From positions 248,001 to 312,000 of the forward strand of contig NZ_JAFBDZ010000001.1 of assembly GCF_016908495.1 (NCBI RefSeq): a DNA stretch of 64,000 nucleotides, written 5' to 3'. This DNA comes from Rossellomorea pakistanensis (lineage in GTDB: Bacteria; Bacillota; Bacilli; Bacillales; Bacillaceae_B). The position numbers were made by a program, and so were the translations under genes. Below the pieces are notes generated by a model, which worked only from the letters and a program-made list of their open reading frames with translations, had not been told where the DNA came from and made no database searches. Shown piece by piece: positions 17,103 through 24,980 of the stretch (position 1 is the stretch's first letter; each line of letters begins with the position of its first letter).

Positions 17103-17905
17103 AACGAACAGGAGTTTCACTAGGAGGAGGCTCGCTTAGAGGAGTTGCCCACATAGGGGTACTAAAAGAATTACTAAGCAATGATATTGACATTACACAT
17201 ATTGCAGGAACAAGTGCAGGTTCCGTTGTCGGCGGACTTTTTGCTTGCGGGATGCGTCCGGAAAAGATGACAAGCGTTCTTCATGACTTATCCATTCGCC
17301 GCCATATTGACATTGGTTTCAATCGAAAAGGCTGGATAAAAGGAGATCGTATCTATAATACTTTGCGGAAATTGACAGATGGGAAGCATTTTTCAGATTT
17401 GGAAATTCCATTTTCTGTCATATGTGTTGACCTTATTTCTGGAGAAATGGTAGTCATTGATTCAGGAGAAGTAGCGCTTGCGATTCGGGCTAGCATTGCG
17501 ATACCTGGAGTGTTTTCGCCAGTAGAAATCGGAAATAAATTATTAGTGGACGGATATATATTAAACAATAACCCCGCCGACATTGTGAGGGAAATGGGGG
17601 CGGAAAATGTGACTTCTGTACGAGTGAAAGGATCAAATAGCCATCATCCGACTAATATATTTTCTTATTTGAACAGGTATATTGACATTGCCAGTCAAAA
17701 AAATACAGATCGATGTCTTAAGGAACATGCAGATCTTTTAATTGATATTGATCTGCAGGATATCGGAAGATTCGAAACGAAATCATTATCAAAAGTTATT
17801 GCATTAGGACAGCTAGAAGCAAAGAGGGTATTACTATATAACTATAAACCTAAGAGTAATGGCAAGGTTATTTATATGGATCAGTGGATGCAAAAAATAC
17901 AATAA
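17099..17905 (+). CDS. Patatin-like phospholipase, RssA type (TTG start)
   Basis: Predicted serine lipid acyl hydrolase using a Ser-Asp dyad. The glycine-rich oxyanion motif GVSLGGGSLRGVAHIGVL, nucleophile GTSAGS and catalytic Asp in LLVDGYILNNNP are all present. It has 268 residues without signal peptide, so it is cytoplasmic or membrane-peripheral. The TTG at 17099 is the only start that includes the whole glycine motif; it is preceded by GGGGGCAAGGAAG. It is the last gene of the glycosyltransferase-DedA-patatin set, which suggests lipid remodelling. Confidence 0.88.
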   Translation: MKRTGVSLGGGSLRGVAHIGVLKELLSNDIDITHIAGTSAGSVVGGLFACGMRPEKMTSVLHDLSIRRHIDIGFNRKGWIKGDRIYNTLRKLTDGKHFSDLEIPFSVICVDLISGEMVVIDSGEVALAIRASIAIPGVFSPVEIGNKLLVDGYILNNNPADIVREMGAENVTSVRVKGSNSHHPTNIFSYLNRYIDIASQKNTDRCLKEHADLLIDIDLQDIGRFETKSLSKVIALGQLEAKRVLLYNYKPKSNGKVIYMDQWMQKIQ

Positions 17906-17936
17906 TAGACAGCTTTTGAATGAACCTCGAAACATT

Positions 17937-17979
17937 TTTAATATGAGTTGAGAAAGCACCAGTCCCAACTCATATTAAA
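17937..17979 (+). terminator. Hairpin downstream of patatin gene
   Basis: A perfect 14-base inverted repeat (TTTAATATGAGTTG at 17937-17950 and its complement at 17966-17979) with a 15-base loop, 32 bases after the stop. There is no long U-run, so it may be an accessory or processing hairpin. Confidence 0.45.
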
Positions 17980-18040
17980 TAAGAAGAAACCAAATACAGC
18001 TAGGTGCTTTATTAATAGAATCTACTTAATCGTCTCATAT

Positions 18041-18089
18041 AAAGCCCTCACAAAAAAACTCAAAGATTTATGTCCTGTGAGGGCTTTTC
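18041..18089. terminator. Bidirectional terminator between convergent genes
   Basis: AAAGCCCTCACA (18041-18052) pairs perfectly with TGTGAGGGCTTT (18076-18087), followed by T-rich sequence on the plus strand. It lies between the plus-strand patatin gene and the minus-strand HAD gene and ends next to the latter's stop. Confidence 0.75.
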
Positions 18090-18091
18090 TA

Positions 18092-18745
18092 TTAAACTGT
18101 TAATCGTTCGATGACTTGATCAAAACTCATATCACTCATTGAATTTAAGGTAAATGCATGACCTTCAAACTCCAAATGCCGAGTGACAGCATTTGGTACC
18201 ATAACACATGCCAAGCCTGCTGCAAGCGCTGCCGTTAAGCCATTCTTAGAATCCTCAAAAACGATGACTTCACTAGAGTCAACACCCAATGCTTTGGTGG
18301 CCTGCAGGTAAAGTTCTGGATCTGGTTTTACTTTTTTAACATCATCTTTTGTTCGAATAACATCAAAGTATTGAATCAATTTAAATTTGGTCAAAAACCC
18401 TTCTACCCATTTTCTCGAGGAGCTAGTCGCTAAAGCCATTTTCAACCCATTATTTGATGCAGTTTCGATGTAATCTAAAACTCCTTCTCGTAGAATTAAT
18501 TCTCCTTTTTTAAGGTCGTACCGTTCATTTGTTTTCATTTCGAATTCATCTTGATTATACTTTTCATTTGTAATTTTTTCGATATGTTGGTATAAAGATT
18601 CAGAAGTGGTGCCAATAGTCGAAGAATAGTCTGTCAAGGTAAGTTCTCCACCATATTCAAGGGTTATATCTCGAAAAACTTCAAACCATAATGATTCCGT
18701 GTCTATTATTAATCCATCAAAATCAAAAATTACTGCTTTAATCAT
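18092..18745 (-). CDS. HAD-superfamily phosphatase / beta-phosphoglucomutase-like
   Basis: Predicted phosphohydrolase or phosphomutase acting on a small sugar phosphate. The nucleophile motif FDFDGLIIDTES is at the N-terminus, motif II is ALATSSSRKW, the Lys is in VKKVKPDPELY, and motif IV is VIVFEDSKNGLTAALAAG. The cap insertion after motif I places it in HAD subfamily IA, close to PgmB and B. subtilis YhcW. It has 217 residues. The gene stands alone on the minus strand; upstream sequence to 19152 is non-coding. The substrate is unknown. Confidence 0.85.
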   Translation of the reverse strand: MIKAVIFDFDGLIIDTESLWFEVFRDITLEYGGELTLTDYSSTIGTTSESLYQHIEKITNEKYNQDEFEMKTNERYDLKKGELILREGVLDYIETASNNGLKMALATSSSRKWVEGFLTKFKLIQYFDVIRTKDDVKKVKPDPELYLQATKALGVDSSEVIVFEDSKNGLTAALAAGLACVMVPNAVTRHLEFEGHAFTLNSMSDMSFDQVIERLTV

Positions 18746-19152
18746 ATCGTACCTCCGGAATAGAAATTAAGTGTCTTTCATTTATTCAATACAACTTTTA
18801 ATATTTTCAAAACTTCTTTGGGTGATGTTTTAAAAGGAAATCAAGTGAAATAGCTAGGCTCTTCATAGATTTATTATATTTTAATCTACGAGTCTCCATA
18901 TTGAAAGTGCTAGGTTTATTTATTATCTACGAGTTCATAGTAATGCTTCTTTTTTATGATAAGCAACGATTGTAATTGCTAAATTTAGTTCTCCCAATGC
19001 TCCTTCGCTTTGAAGAATATACTTCAAGCAAGTTGTCGACCAGAAAATAGAATCTCAATTCATCATTTATTTTACTTTATATTTCATTTTTTTGGTAAAA
19101 TTTATTGTATCAAGTTAATATTAGTGTCGTTTGAAATTTATGGAGGTAGACT
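18746..19152. other. Non-coding divergent spacer
   Basis: About 400 AT-rich bases between the HAD gene and the Nudix gene. Nothing coding or clearly structured was seen. Confidence 0.5.
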
Positions 19153-19788
19153 ATGAAGGAAGAGTGGTTAAAAGTATTTGACGAAAAACATCAATACTTA
19201 AGGAATGCAATAAGAAGTGAAGTCCATCAAAAAGGGTTATGGCATGAGACATTTCAGTGCTGGATTGTGGCTGAAGAAGACGATGTCCATTATCTTTATT
19301 TTCAGATTCGTAGTAATGACAAAAAGGATTTCCCTAATATGCTTGATATCACTGCAGCCGGTCATCTTTTGGAAAATGAAAGTATTGAAGATGGCGTTAG
19401 GGAAATTGATGAGGAGATTGGAGTTTCCGTGACCTTTGATGAATTAGTCTATCTTGGTGTGATTAAAAATCAAATTAGGATGAATGATTTTATTGATAAT
19501 GAGCATAGCCATGTTTATTTGCTTAATAAATCAATTGATTGGGATGATTTTCGTTTTCGTGATAAAGAAGTTTCCGGGATTATGAGAGCAAATTTGGATG
19601 AATTGAAGCAATTTCTATTTGATCAAAATGTTAACACTTTCAAAGTAGATGGCTTTATTGTTAAGGATAATAAACAAGAATTCATATCAAAGATAGTAGA
19701 TATGAGTGATTTAGTTCCACACAATCCAATCTATTTTAAAATCCTTATTCATTCGATAGAGAATGCGATTAGAGAAGGATTAAAGTGA
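19153..19788 (+). CDS. Nudix hydrolase, IPP-isomerase-like subfamily
   Basis: Predicted hydrolase of a nucleoside-diphosphate-linked or isoprenoid-like diphosphate. The Nudix box GHLLENESIEDGVREIDEEIGV fits GX5EX7REUXEEXGU fully, with the metal-binding Glu residues intact. The N-terminal layout (EVHQKGLWHETFQCWIV) resembles isopentenyl-diphosphate isomerase and plant-type Nudix proteins. It has 211 residues. GGAGG lies 8 bases before the ATG at 19153. It is monocistronic, and the substrate cannot be inferred from the neighbours. Confidence 0.85.
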   Translation: MKEEWLKVFDEKHQYLRNAIRSEVHQKGLWHETFQCWIVAEEDDVHYLYFQIRSNDKKDFPNMLDITAAGHLLENESIEDGVREIDEEIGVSVTFDELVYLGVIKNQIRMNDFIDNEHSHVYLLNKSIDWDDFRFRDKEVSGIMRANLDELKQFLFDQNVNTFKVDGFIVKDNKQEFISKIVDMSDLVPHNPIYFKILIHSIENAIREGLK

Positions 19789-19967
19789 ATTGTAAGAAAT
19801 TTCAAATGTGATTTAAGGGATTAAATTGATTCATCTTTATAACTTTATTAGTTTTTCTAGAATATAAAATTAGATTAATTATAGGCAAACCATTCATTTT
19901 TTTGATGAATGTACCGTGAAGTTGAAAGAATGAATAGGCTATATGTATGATGAGAGGAGGTTAAAGG

Positions 19968-20381
19968 ATGATTTCTAACAAAGCTTATCATCCGGGTTGG
20001 TATAATAACCGCCAAGAACAAGAGCTATGGGGTCGATATGGAGGATTCCAGGGTACGAGCGAAACAACTAAGTCAAGCTTCACATATACAAGAAAATATG
20101 CCAAGAATGGGGCAGGGAAATCAATTTCAAAATCATGATAATCCTAATACCGACGGAAATGAGAATACCTATAGCCATTCAAGTAACTCGTTTTATCCAA
20201 ACCCTTCAAATAATGCCGCATCATTTGATAATCGATACTTAATTCAAATGATGAGAATCAATTGGGTTAGCTTACACAGTTAATCGCGCAGAATAATCAA
20301 TTATTACAGTCCATTCATGATCAAGAAGATACAAAGTGTGTCAAGGGTGGAGGTGGCGGCGCTGTATTTGTACGGATGTAA
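19968..20381 (+). pseudogene. Frame-disrupted small Asn/Gln-rich protein with Gly-rich C-terminus
   Basis: A strong site (AGGAGG at 19955-19960) precedes the ATG at 19968, which reads MISNKAYHPGWYNNRQEQEL and then runs into a stop about 56 codons on. The Asn/Gln/Ser-rich continuation is in the +1 frame (20038-20283). The final part returns to the first frame: LTQLIAQNNQLLQSIHDQED, then TKCVKGGGGGAVFVRM and a stop at 20379-20381. The three pieces read as one protein of about 135 residues broken by two compensating frameshifts. The composition and Gly-rich end recall small spore-coat-type proteins of bacilli, but I do not recognise the family. Real decay or sequencing error are both possible. 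Confidence 0.55.
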
Positions 20382-20411
20382 ACTTTTAATTATACCTAAC
20401 CAATGTAATAT

Positions 20412-20450
20412 GTGGCGTATCTTATCGGGATATCGCCACTTTTAATTTTT
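20412..20450 (+). terminator. Rho-independent terminator
   Basis: GTGGCGTATC (20412-20421) pairs with GATATCGCCAC (20429-20439, one bulge) and is followed by TTTTAATTTTTT. It ends the disrupted gene upstream, arguing that this was once a real transcription unit. Confidence 0.75.
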
Positions 20451-20459
20451 TGGTAGTGA

Positions 20460-20633
20460 TCGAAATTATCGCTTTTCTTCTCGCACCTCTCAAAAAGATG
20501 GATTGATGAAATTCAAAAAGCCGTTATTCCTAAAGTACTCGGAGAAAGGATTCTGCTATTTCCTAAAGAGAAGATCCCTTCTACATTTAGACTTCAAGGA
20601 GTAGAAAAAATGTGGGGATATTATCCTAATTAA
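20460..20633 (+). pseudogene. Orphan C-terminal coding fragment
   Basis: A 57-codon open stretch with no start codon or binding site. It reads RWIDEIQKAVIPKVLGERI and continues LLFPKEKIPSTFRLQGVEKM, ending GYYPN. It has ordinary protein-like composition but no family I can name. It begins right after a terminator and stops just before the next gene, so it may be the tail of a deleted gene. Confidence 0.3.
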
Positions 20634-20705
20634 ATATAAACAATAATCCTTTGAATATTCAAATTTTTCTTAAACATGTTACACTTTATGAATAGGGGTG
20701 ATGAC

Positions 20706-21326
20706 ATGGGGTCTCGAATCATGCATTTAATTATTGCAAACCGTATTTCGAATGAGCTTCAATTAGATAAAAAGACATCGATTTTACTCGGAGGAATAGC
20801 TCCTGATGCCGTTCAGCCAAAAGATCTGTCCCATTTTTATACAGGAGATGTGATGGATTTTTCAAGAAAGGTAGATTATGAGGGATTTTTTGAAAAGTAT
20901 AAATGTCACCAAGATCTTCAATATGTTCTCGGTTATTACACACATTTAATTGCTGATTCTCTATGGTTGACAGGCTTTTATTTACCGTGGCTTAAAAATC
21001 GCCTTGAGAAGGATGATTGTCTACTATCACTTTATCATCAAGATTTTCAATTGTTGAATGCTAAATTACTCCAGCACTATGGTTGTGAGGATCAGCTTCG
21101 GACAAGGCTTCAGGAACCAGTTACCATTATTCCAACAGATGAAGTTTCTGTTAAAAAGTTAAAAGAATTTCTCCCGTATGTTTTAGGAGACCTAGACTAT
21201 GATCATAAAAATAAAGATGCTTCTTTGAACGTCTTTACATTACAGCAAATCATAGGCTATGTGGAAACATCTGTTCAACTTGGATTACAGAAAGTGCAAT
21301 CAAAACATTTCTCCAACGTATTTTAA
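20706..21326 (+). CDS. Zinc-dependent phospholipase C-like hydrolase
   Basis: Predicted metal-dependent hydrolase of the zinc phospholipase C / S1-P1 nuclease-like fold. Several His/Asp ligands of that family are visible: MHLIIANRI (His), GGIAPDAVQPKDLSHFY (Asp, His) and YYTHLIADSLW (His, Asp). There is no signal peptide, as in other Bacillus members of unknown substrate. I start at ATG 20706 (MGSRIMHL), with GGGGTGAT just upstream, rather than the in-frame ATG at 20676; this gives 206 residues. It is monocistronic and convergent with thrZ. Confidence 0.75.
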   Translation: MGSRIMHLIIANRISNELQLDKKTSILLGGIAPDAVQPKDLSHFYTGDVMDFSRKVDYEGFFEKYKCHQDLQYVLGYYTHLIADSLWLTGFYLPWLKNRLEKDDCLLSLYHQDFQLLNAKLLQHYGCEDQLRTRLQEPVTIIPTDEVSVKKLKEFLPYVLGDLDYDHKNKDASLNVFTLQQIIGYVETSVQLGLQKVQSKHFSNVF

Positions 21327-21330
21327 GGAA

Positions 21331-21365
21331 GTAGCGCAAAAGGAAGTCGCTTTCTTCCGCGCTAC
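21331..21365. terminator. Hairpin between convergent genes
   Basis: GTAGCGC (21331-21337) pairs with GCGCTAC (21359-21365), with an inner GGAAG/CTTCC stem. It lies directly after the phospholipase-like gene and before the thrZ 3' end. Confidence 0.55.
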
Positions 21366-21371
21366 TACTAT

Positions 21372-22580
21372 TTATTCGTATATCTCGTCTCCTATTTTAT
21401 TCAAAAATGCATCTATTTTCCATTCACCGCTATTTCCTTCTATTCGATGTCGAACAGAAATGGAGTTATTATTCACCTCTTGATCCCCAACAACTAACAT
21501 ATATGGAATCTTCTTCATTTGTGCGTCTCTAATTTTTAACCCAATTTTTTCAACACGATTATCAACTTCAACACGAATGCCCTCTGACTCTAATTGAGAT
21601 TTGATTTTTACAGCAAATTCTAAATGAGCATCGGCAATCGGTAAAATTTTAACTTGAATAGGGGAGAGCCATATTGGAAATTCCCCCTCGAAATGTTCAA
21701 TTAAGATAGCCATAAATCGTTCAACAGAACCGTATATGGCTCTATGAATCATGATTGGACGACAATGGTTGTTATCCTCGTCGATATAGTGGCAATCAAA
21801 CTTTTCAGGCATAAGAAAATCGAGTTGAATTGTGCCACATTGCCAGCTACGTCCCAAAGCATCTAATATATGAAAATCGATTTTCGGACCATAGAACGCT
21901 CCGTCACCTGGGTTGATGGCATATTCTAATCCTTTCTTATTCAAAACGGATTCTAAAGTCTTTTCAGCATGCTCCCAAATTTGTTCTGAACCCATATAGT
22001 CTTCCGGACGAGTAGACAACTCCACTTTGTATTGGAATCCGAATCTTGAATAGAACTCATCGATCAGCTCTAGAATTTTCACAATCTCAGCTTCTACCTG
22101 ATCCTTTCGAACAAATAAATGGGCATCATCTTGAGTAAATGATCGAACACGTAATAAGCCGCTAAGGGAACCTGATAGTTCAGGTCTGTGTACTAAGCCG
22201 AGCTCCGCAAATCGCATCGGCAATGCTCGGTAACTCCTCCGCTTACTGTTATAAACGAATATGGCTCCAGGACAACTCATCGGTTTAATAGCATAATTTT
22301 GTTGATCCCATTCCGAGAAATACATACTATCATGGTAGTGATCCCAGTGTCCTGATTGCTCCCAAACTTCTTGTTTCATAAGGATAGGTGTCTTAATCTC
22401 TTGATAACCAGCTTTAAAATGCTTATCCTTCCAATACTTTTCAAGTTCATTACGAAGGAGCATTCCATTTGGTAAGAATATGGGCATTCCTGGTGCTTCT
22501 TCCACTGACATAAAAAGCTCAAGGTCATGCCCAAGTTTACGATGATTCCGTTTTTCCACTTCCATTTGTTTAGACATCAT
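21372..22580 (-). CDS. thrZ: Threonyl-tRNA synthetase lacking TGS and editing domains
   Basis: Charges tRNA-Thr. The 402-residue protein begins at EVEKRNHRKLGHDLELF, which is where the catalytic domain starts in the roughly 640-residue ThrRS; the N-terminal TGS and second additional (editing) domains are absent. The class II core is intact. Zinc ligands are visible in MSCPGAIF (Cys), DDAHLF (His) and MIHRAIYGSVERF (His, with motif 3 Arg). The C-terminal anticodon-binding domain follows (LPIADAHLEFA...VVGDQEV). AGGAGG lies 6 bases before ATG 22580, so the short start looks genuine and not a truncation. Two T-box leaders lie upstream. A housekeeping full-length ThrRS is presumably encoded elsewhere. 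Confidence 0.9.
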   Translation of the reverse strand: MMSKQMEVEKRNHRKLGHDLELFMSVEEAPGMPIFLPNGMLLRNELEKYWKDKHFKAGYQEIKTPILMKQEVWEQSGHWDHYHDSMYFSEWDQQNYAIKPMSCPGAIFVYNSKRRSYRALPMRFAELGLVHRPELSGSLSGLLRVRSFTQDDAHLFVRKDQVEAEIVKILELIDEFYSRFGFQYKVELSTRPEDYMGSEQIWEHAEKTLESVLNKKGLEYAINPGDGAFYGPKIDFHILDALGRSWQCGTIQLDFLMPEKFDCHYIDEDNNHCRPIMIHRAIYGSVERFMAILIEHFEGEFPIWLSPIQVKILPIADAHLEFAVKIKSQLESEGIRVEVDNRVEKIGLKIRDAQMKKIPYMLVVGDQEVNNNSISVRHRIEGNSGEWKIDAFLNKIGDEIYE

Positions 22581-22603
22581 TTATTCCTCCTAAAAAATAG
22601 TAT

Positions 22604-22845
22604 AAAAAAACCACACTCATCCCGATATAGGGACGAGTGTGGTCGTGGTGCCACCCTAATTCCGTAATGTAAGACCATTACGCTCAAAGAAGATAACGGA
22701 TTTCCCGATGATGGTTTCAGAAGAATTCATTCTCCACCATAGCTCAAAGGTGGTAAATTCCACTTATTTCTTCAGGGCTTGCAGCCGGAGACCCTGTTCT
22801 CTGTAAAGAAATAGAAGCAGAATTCATGTCCTTGTCATCACTTAA
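22604..22845 (-). promoter_or_regulatory. T-box leader, thrZ-proximal copy
   Basis: On the minus strand the T-box sequence AGGGTGGCACCACG (22644-22657) is followed by a terminator: 13-bp arms at 22611-22623 and 22630-22642, then U7. The upstream Stem I has GGCTGCAAGCC-like apical sequence, and a likely specifier ACC (plus 22752-22754), a Thr codon, precedes ACCTTTGAGC. Uncharged tRNA-Thr would stabilise the antiterminator and allow thrZ transcription. Confidence 0.9.
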
Positions 22846-23015
22846 TATAAAATTATATGGTTCTTTTGTTATTGTTGAGAGACTATAAAATAACGAGAAT
22901 GGCTAATCTCCAATTTCAACCATTCTGAACTCTCCCTTCTGACATCAAGCACACATAGAGATACAAACGGTTGTTATTTTGACCTTAGCAACAAAGTTTG
23001 CGAATACAGCCAATT

Positions 23016-23262
23016 AAAAAAACCACACTCATCCCTGCAATAGGGACGAGTGTGGTCGTGGTGCCACCCTAATTCCGTAATGTATGACCATTACGCTCAA
23101 GAAAGATAACGGATTTCCCGATGATGGTTTCAGAAAAAATCATTCTCCACCATTGCTCGAAGGTGGTAAACTCAACTTATTTCTTCAGGGCTTACAGCCA
23201 ATGACCCTGTTCTCTAGAAAGAAAAAAAGAAGAGCTCATGTCCTTGTCATAGCTAAAGTTCT
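23016..23262 (-). promoter_or_regulatory. T-box leader, thrZ-distal copy
   Basis: A second, nearly identical T-box about 410 bases upstream of the first. T-box sequence AGGGTGGCACCACG is at 23057-23070, terminator arms at 23023-23035 and 23043-23055 with a U-run at 23016-23022, and the likely specifier ACC at plus 23165-23167. Both copies must read through for expression, which sharpens the response to Thr starvation. B. subtilis thrZ is known to have three tandem copies. Confidence 0.9.
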
Positions 23263-23285
23263 TCGTCTTCAAAAGATTTTTTAAC

Positions 23286-23315
23286 ATTATATGTGAAAGG
23301 TAGTTGAAAAGTCAA
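23286..23315 (-). promoter_or_regulatory. Sigma-A promoter of the thrZ T-box leader
   Basis: On the minus strand, TTGACT (23310-23315) and TATAAT (23286-23291) are separated by 18 bases, about 35 bases upstream of Stem I of the distal T-box. Confidence 0.7.
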
Positions 23316-23442
23316 GAAAATATCCTATTTTTTTCTTTTATTAATTTTACTAATGTCATTTGAAAGCAATTGAAAGCTGACAAGTAATAAATGATCAAGA
23401 TTAACTTCATCCATTTAACAAAGGGATTGTTCTGTATAAAAA

Positions 23443-23480
23443 CGGGACATACCAACCAACCGCGGAAAACATACGCTAAG
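23443..23480. repeat. Terminal inverted repeat of a Tn3-family transposon
   Basis: A 38-base stretch starting CGGGACATACC and ending GGAAAACATACGCTAAG. It has the layout of Tn3/Tn4430-type ends (GGG start, A-rich middle, ACGCTAAG end), compared from memory. It lies 60 bases beyond the transposase stop, where the end should be. The matching opposite end was not found. Confidence 0.6.
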
Positions 23481-23538
23481 CAAATTTCGGCATAAAAAAG
23501 CCGAGATTTCCACGCTAAGGAATTATCTGCTTTTATTA

Positions 23539-23911
23539 TTATTGGAAAAGGGGACGCAGTGAATGTAAATTTGCTATTTTCTTCGTATCAAAGGTGTATT
23601 CACCAAGAAAATTGATATGCTCCCATCCCAACGATGAAATATGTTTTAGTAAATCTTCTTGCAATTTTCCTTTTTCCTTGCATATGATCCTAAATTTCCC
23701 ATATTAACCGAACCAGATACTTTTCCTTCTCGAATCGACTGGGCTAAACGGAGCACATTATCAAAGTTTTCTTGAATAATCTTTGAGTAATCTGTCCAAG
23801 AAGTAATTTTTCTAGTTCAGGAATATCGCTTGGTTTTTGAATGGTGTAGAGATTGGCAACGGCTATATCACGAAGCCTTGGACCAAAACGAAATCCTTAA
23901 AGATGACTAAA
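23539..23911 (-). pseudogene. Tn3-family transposase (TnpA), C-terminal remnant
   Basis: Decayed DDE transposase. Reading the minus strand through at least two frameshifts gives GFRFGPRLRDIAVANLYTIQ, then ENFDNVLRLAQSIREGKVSG, LGSYARKK, SLGWEHINFLGEYTFD and finally LHSLRPLFQ with a stop at 23539-23541. These are characteristic C-terminal TnpA blocks. The N-terminal three quarters are missing and the fragment is joined directly to a resolvase N-terminus. It cannot be functional. Confidence 0.8.
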
Positions 23912-24100
23912 TCAAAACCAACCTACTAATGTGTTGCCGGTTTTTACAAATCGGAGAGCATTCTCTAATCCTTGTCGTTTATCTTTAGCCCAACAAATTT
24001 TATCTGTAAATATTTCTTCGCAACCATGTTCCTTAAAAGCATCCAATTGTAAATCAAGATTTTGAATTCTTGTTGAAACACGAGCATATCTTACCTTCAA
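23912..24100 (-). pseudogene. Tn3-family resolvase (TnpR), N-terminal remnant
   Basis: Serine recombinase fragment of 62 residues starting MKVRYARVSTRIQNLDLQLD. The catalytic Ser is in YARVST, and FTDKICWAKDKRQGLENALR follows as in Tn3 resolvases. It breaks off at GNTLVGWF, exactly where VVWKLDRLGR should follow, and runs into transposase sequence. An internal deletion fusing tnpR to tnpA would explain this. Not functional. Confidence 0.85.
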
Positions 24101-24291
24101 TAATTACTTATCTTGTTTTTTGGTTTTTCTGTTTTATCGTAATATAACTTAAAGTTAGGGGTAATATCTGAACATAGATTTCTGTACAGAGTTGAACACA
24201 TATAGTAGATAGAAAGCTAGAAAACTATTTAGATTTTTAGTGTAGTGTTCAGAGACGCTATTCTATAAGTTTATTTTAAAACTGATATTTC
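24101..24291. other. Spacer between transposon remnant and TetR promoter
   Basis: AT-rich, no open frame of note and no second transposon end recognised. Confidence 0.4.
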
Positions 24292-24320
24292 TTGCGTAAC
24301 CAACAAAGATATAGTAATAT
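24292..24320 (+). promoter_or_regulatory. Promoter of the TetR-SDR pair
   Basis: TTGCGT (24292-24297) and TAATAT (24315-24320) with a 17-base spacer, just upstream of the operator palindrome. Confidence 0.5.
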
Positions 24321-24335
24321 GACTGTAGGTCAAAA

Positions 24336-24350
24336 ATGACCACTGGTCAT
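24336..24350. promoter_or_regulatory. Palindromic operator, probably for the adjacent TetR protein
   Basis: The perfect palindrome ATGACCA-C-TGGTCAT lies between the -10 box and the TetR gene's binding site, the expected place for autorepression. A partial half site (TAGGTCA) lies just upstream. Confidence 0.75.
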
Positions 24351-24367
24351 AAAAGGGGGTTTTGTTA

Positions 24368-24976
24368 ATGTCGCACAGAATGGACAAAATATTTCATGAT
24401 AGAAATAAAACAATCCTAAATAATGCAGAAACTTTATTTAGATTAAAAGGTTTCGATAAAGTAACTATGAATGAGATAGCGAAAGAATCAGATGTCGCAA
24501 AAGGCACTTTATATTTACATTTTAATTCTAAAGAGGAACTACTTTTTAACATTTTAAGACCTAAATTGGAAGAATTTAATCATAAGATTGAACTAATAGA
24601 CAAAAACGAAAATCTTACAAGAGATAAAATAAAAAAAATAATTACTTATGGATTTGACAGTGACTTTTTTGACTTTACTAAGGCTCATTTCCTTTATATG
24701 CATAAGTTATTCAATGTGCAATATCACAATGAATTAAATTCAATTATCGATAAGGTCATAAATAATTTTTCACTAATAATACAAGAAGGTAAAGAAAAAA
24801 ATGATATAAAATCTTCTCTACCTAATAGCTATTTATCACATCAATTGATGCACATTTTTGACCCTCAAATTTATTTTAGTTTAGTTGAAAATGAAAAAAA
24901 CACCAAAGAAAGTTTTGTTCGCAATACGATTACTTTTTATTTAAATGTATTGAGTATAACTAATAAAGGAGGGTAA
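24368..24976 (+). CDS. TetR-family transcriptional regulator
   Basis: Predicted repressor of itself and the following dehydrogenase. The N-terminal HTH reads FDKVTMNEIAKESDVAKGTLY followed by LHFNSKEELL, the classical TetR block. The rest is a helical ligand domain with no close relative I can name. AAAGGGGG lies 8 bases before the ATG at 24368, preferred over a TTG at 24362; the product has 202 residues. A palindromic operator sits 18 bases upstream. It is 4 bases from the SDR gene, so one operon. By eye the region is richer in A/T than its neighbours, which fits recent acquisition next to a transposon remnant. Confidence 0.88.
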   Translation: MSHRMDKIFHDRNKTILNNAETLFRLKGFDKVTMNEIAKESDVAKGTLYLHFNSKEELLFNILRPKLEEFNHKIELIDKNENLTRDKIKKIITYGFDSDFFDFTKAHFLYMHKLFNVQYHNELNSIIDKVINNFSLIIQEGKEKNDIKSSLPNSYLSHQLMHIFDPQIYFSLVENEKNTKESFVRNTITFYLNVLSITNKGG

Positions 24977-24980
24977 TATA

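Noticed and set aside
23084..23284. 66-codon plus-strand frame across the distal Thr T-box
   Set aside because: It is antisense to a conserved RNA leader and has no protein features.
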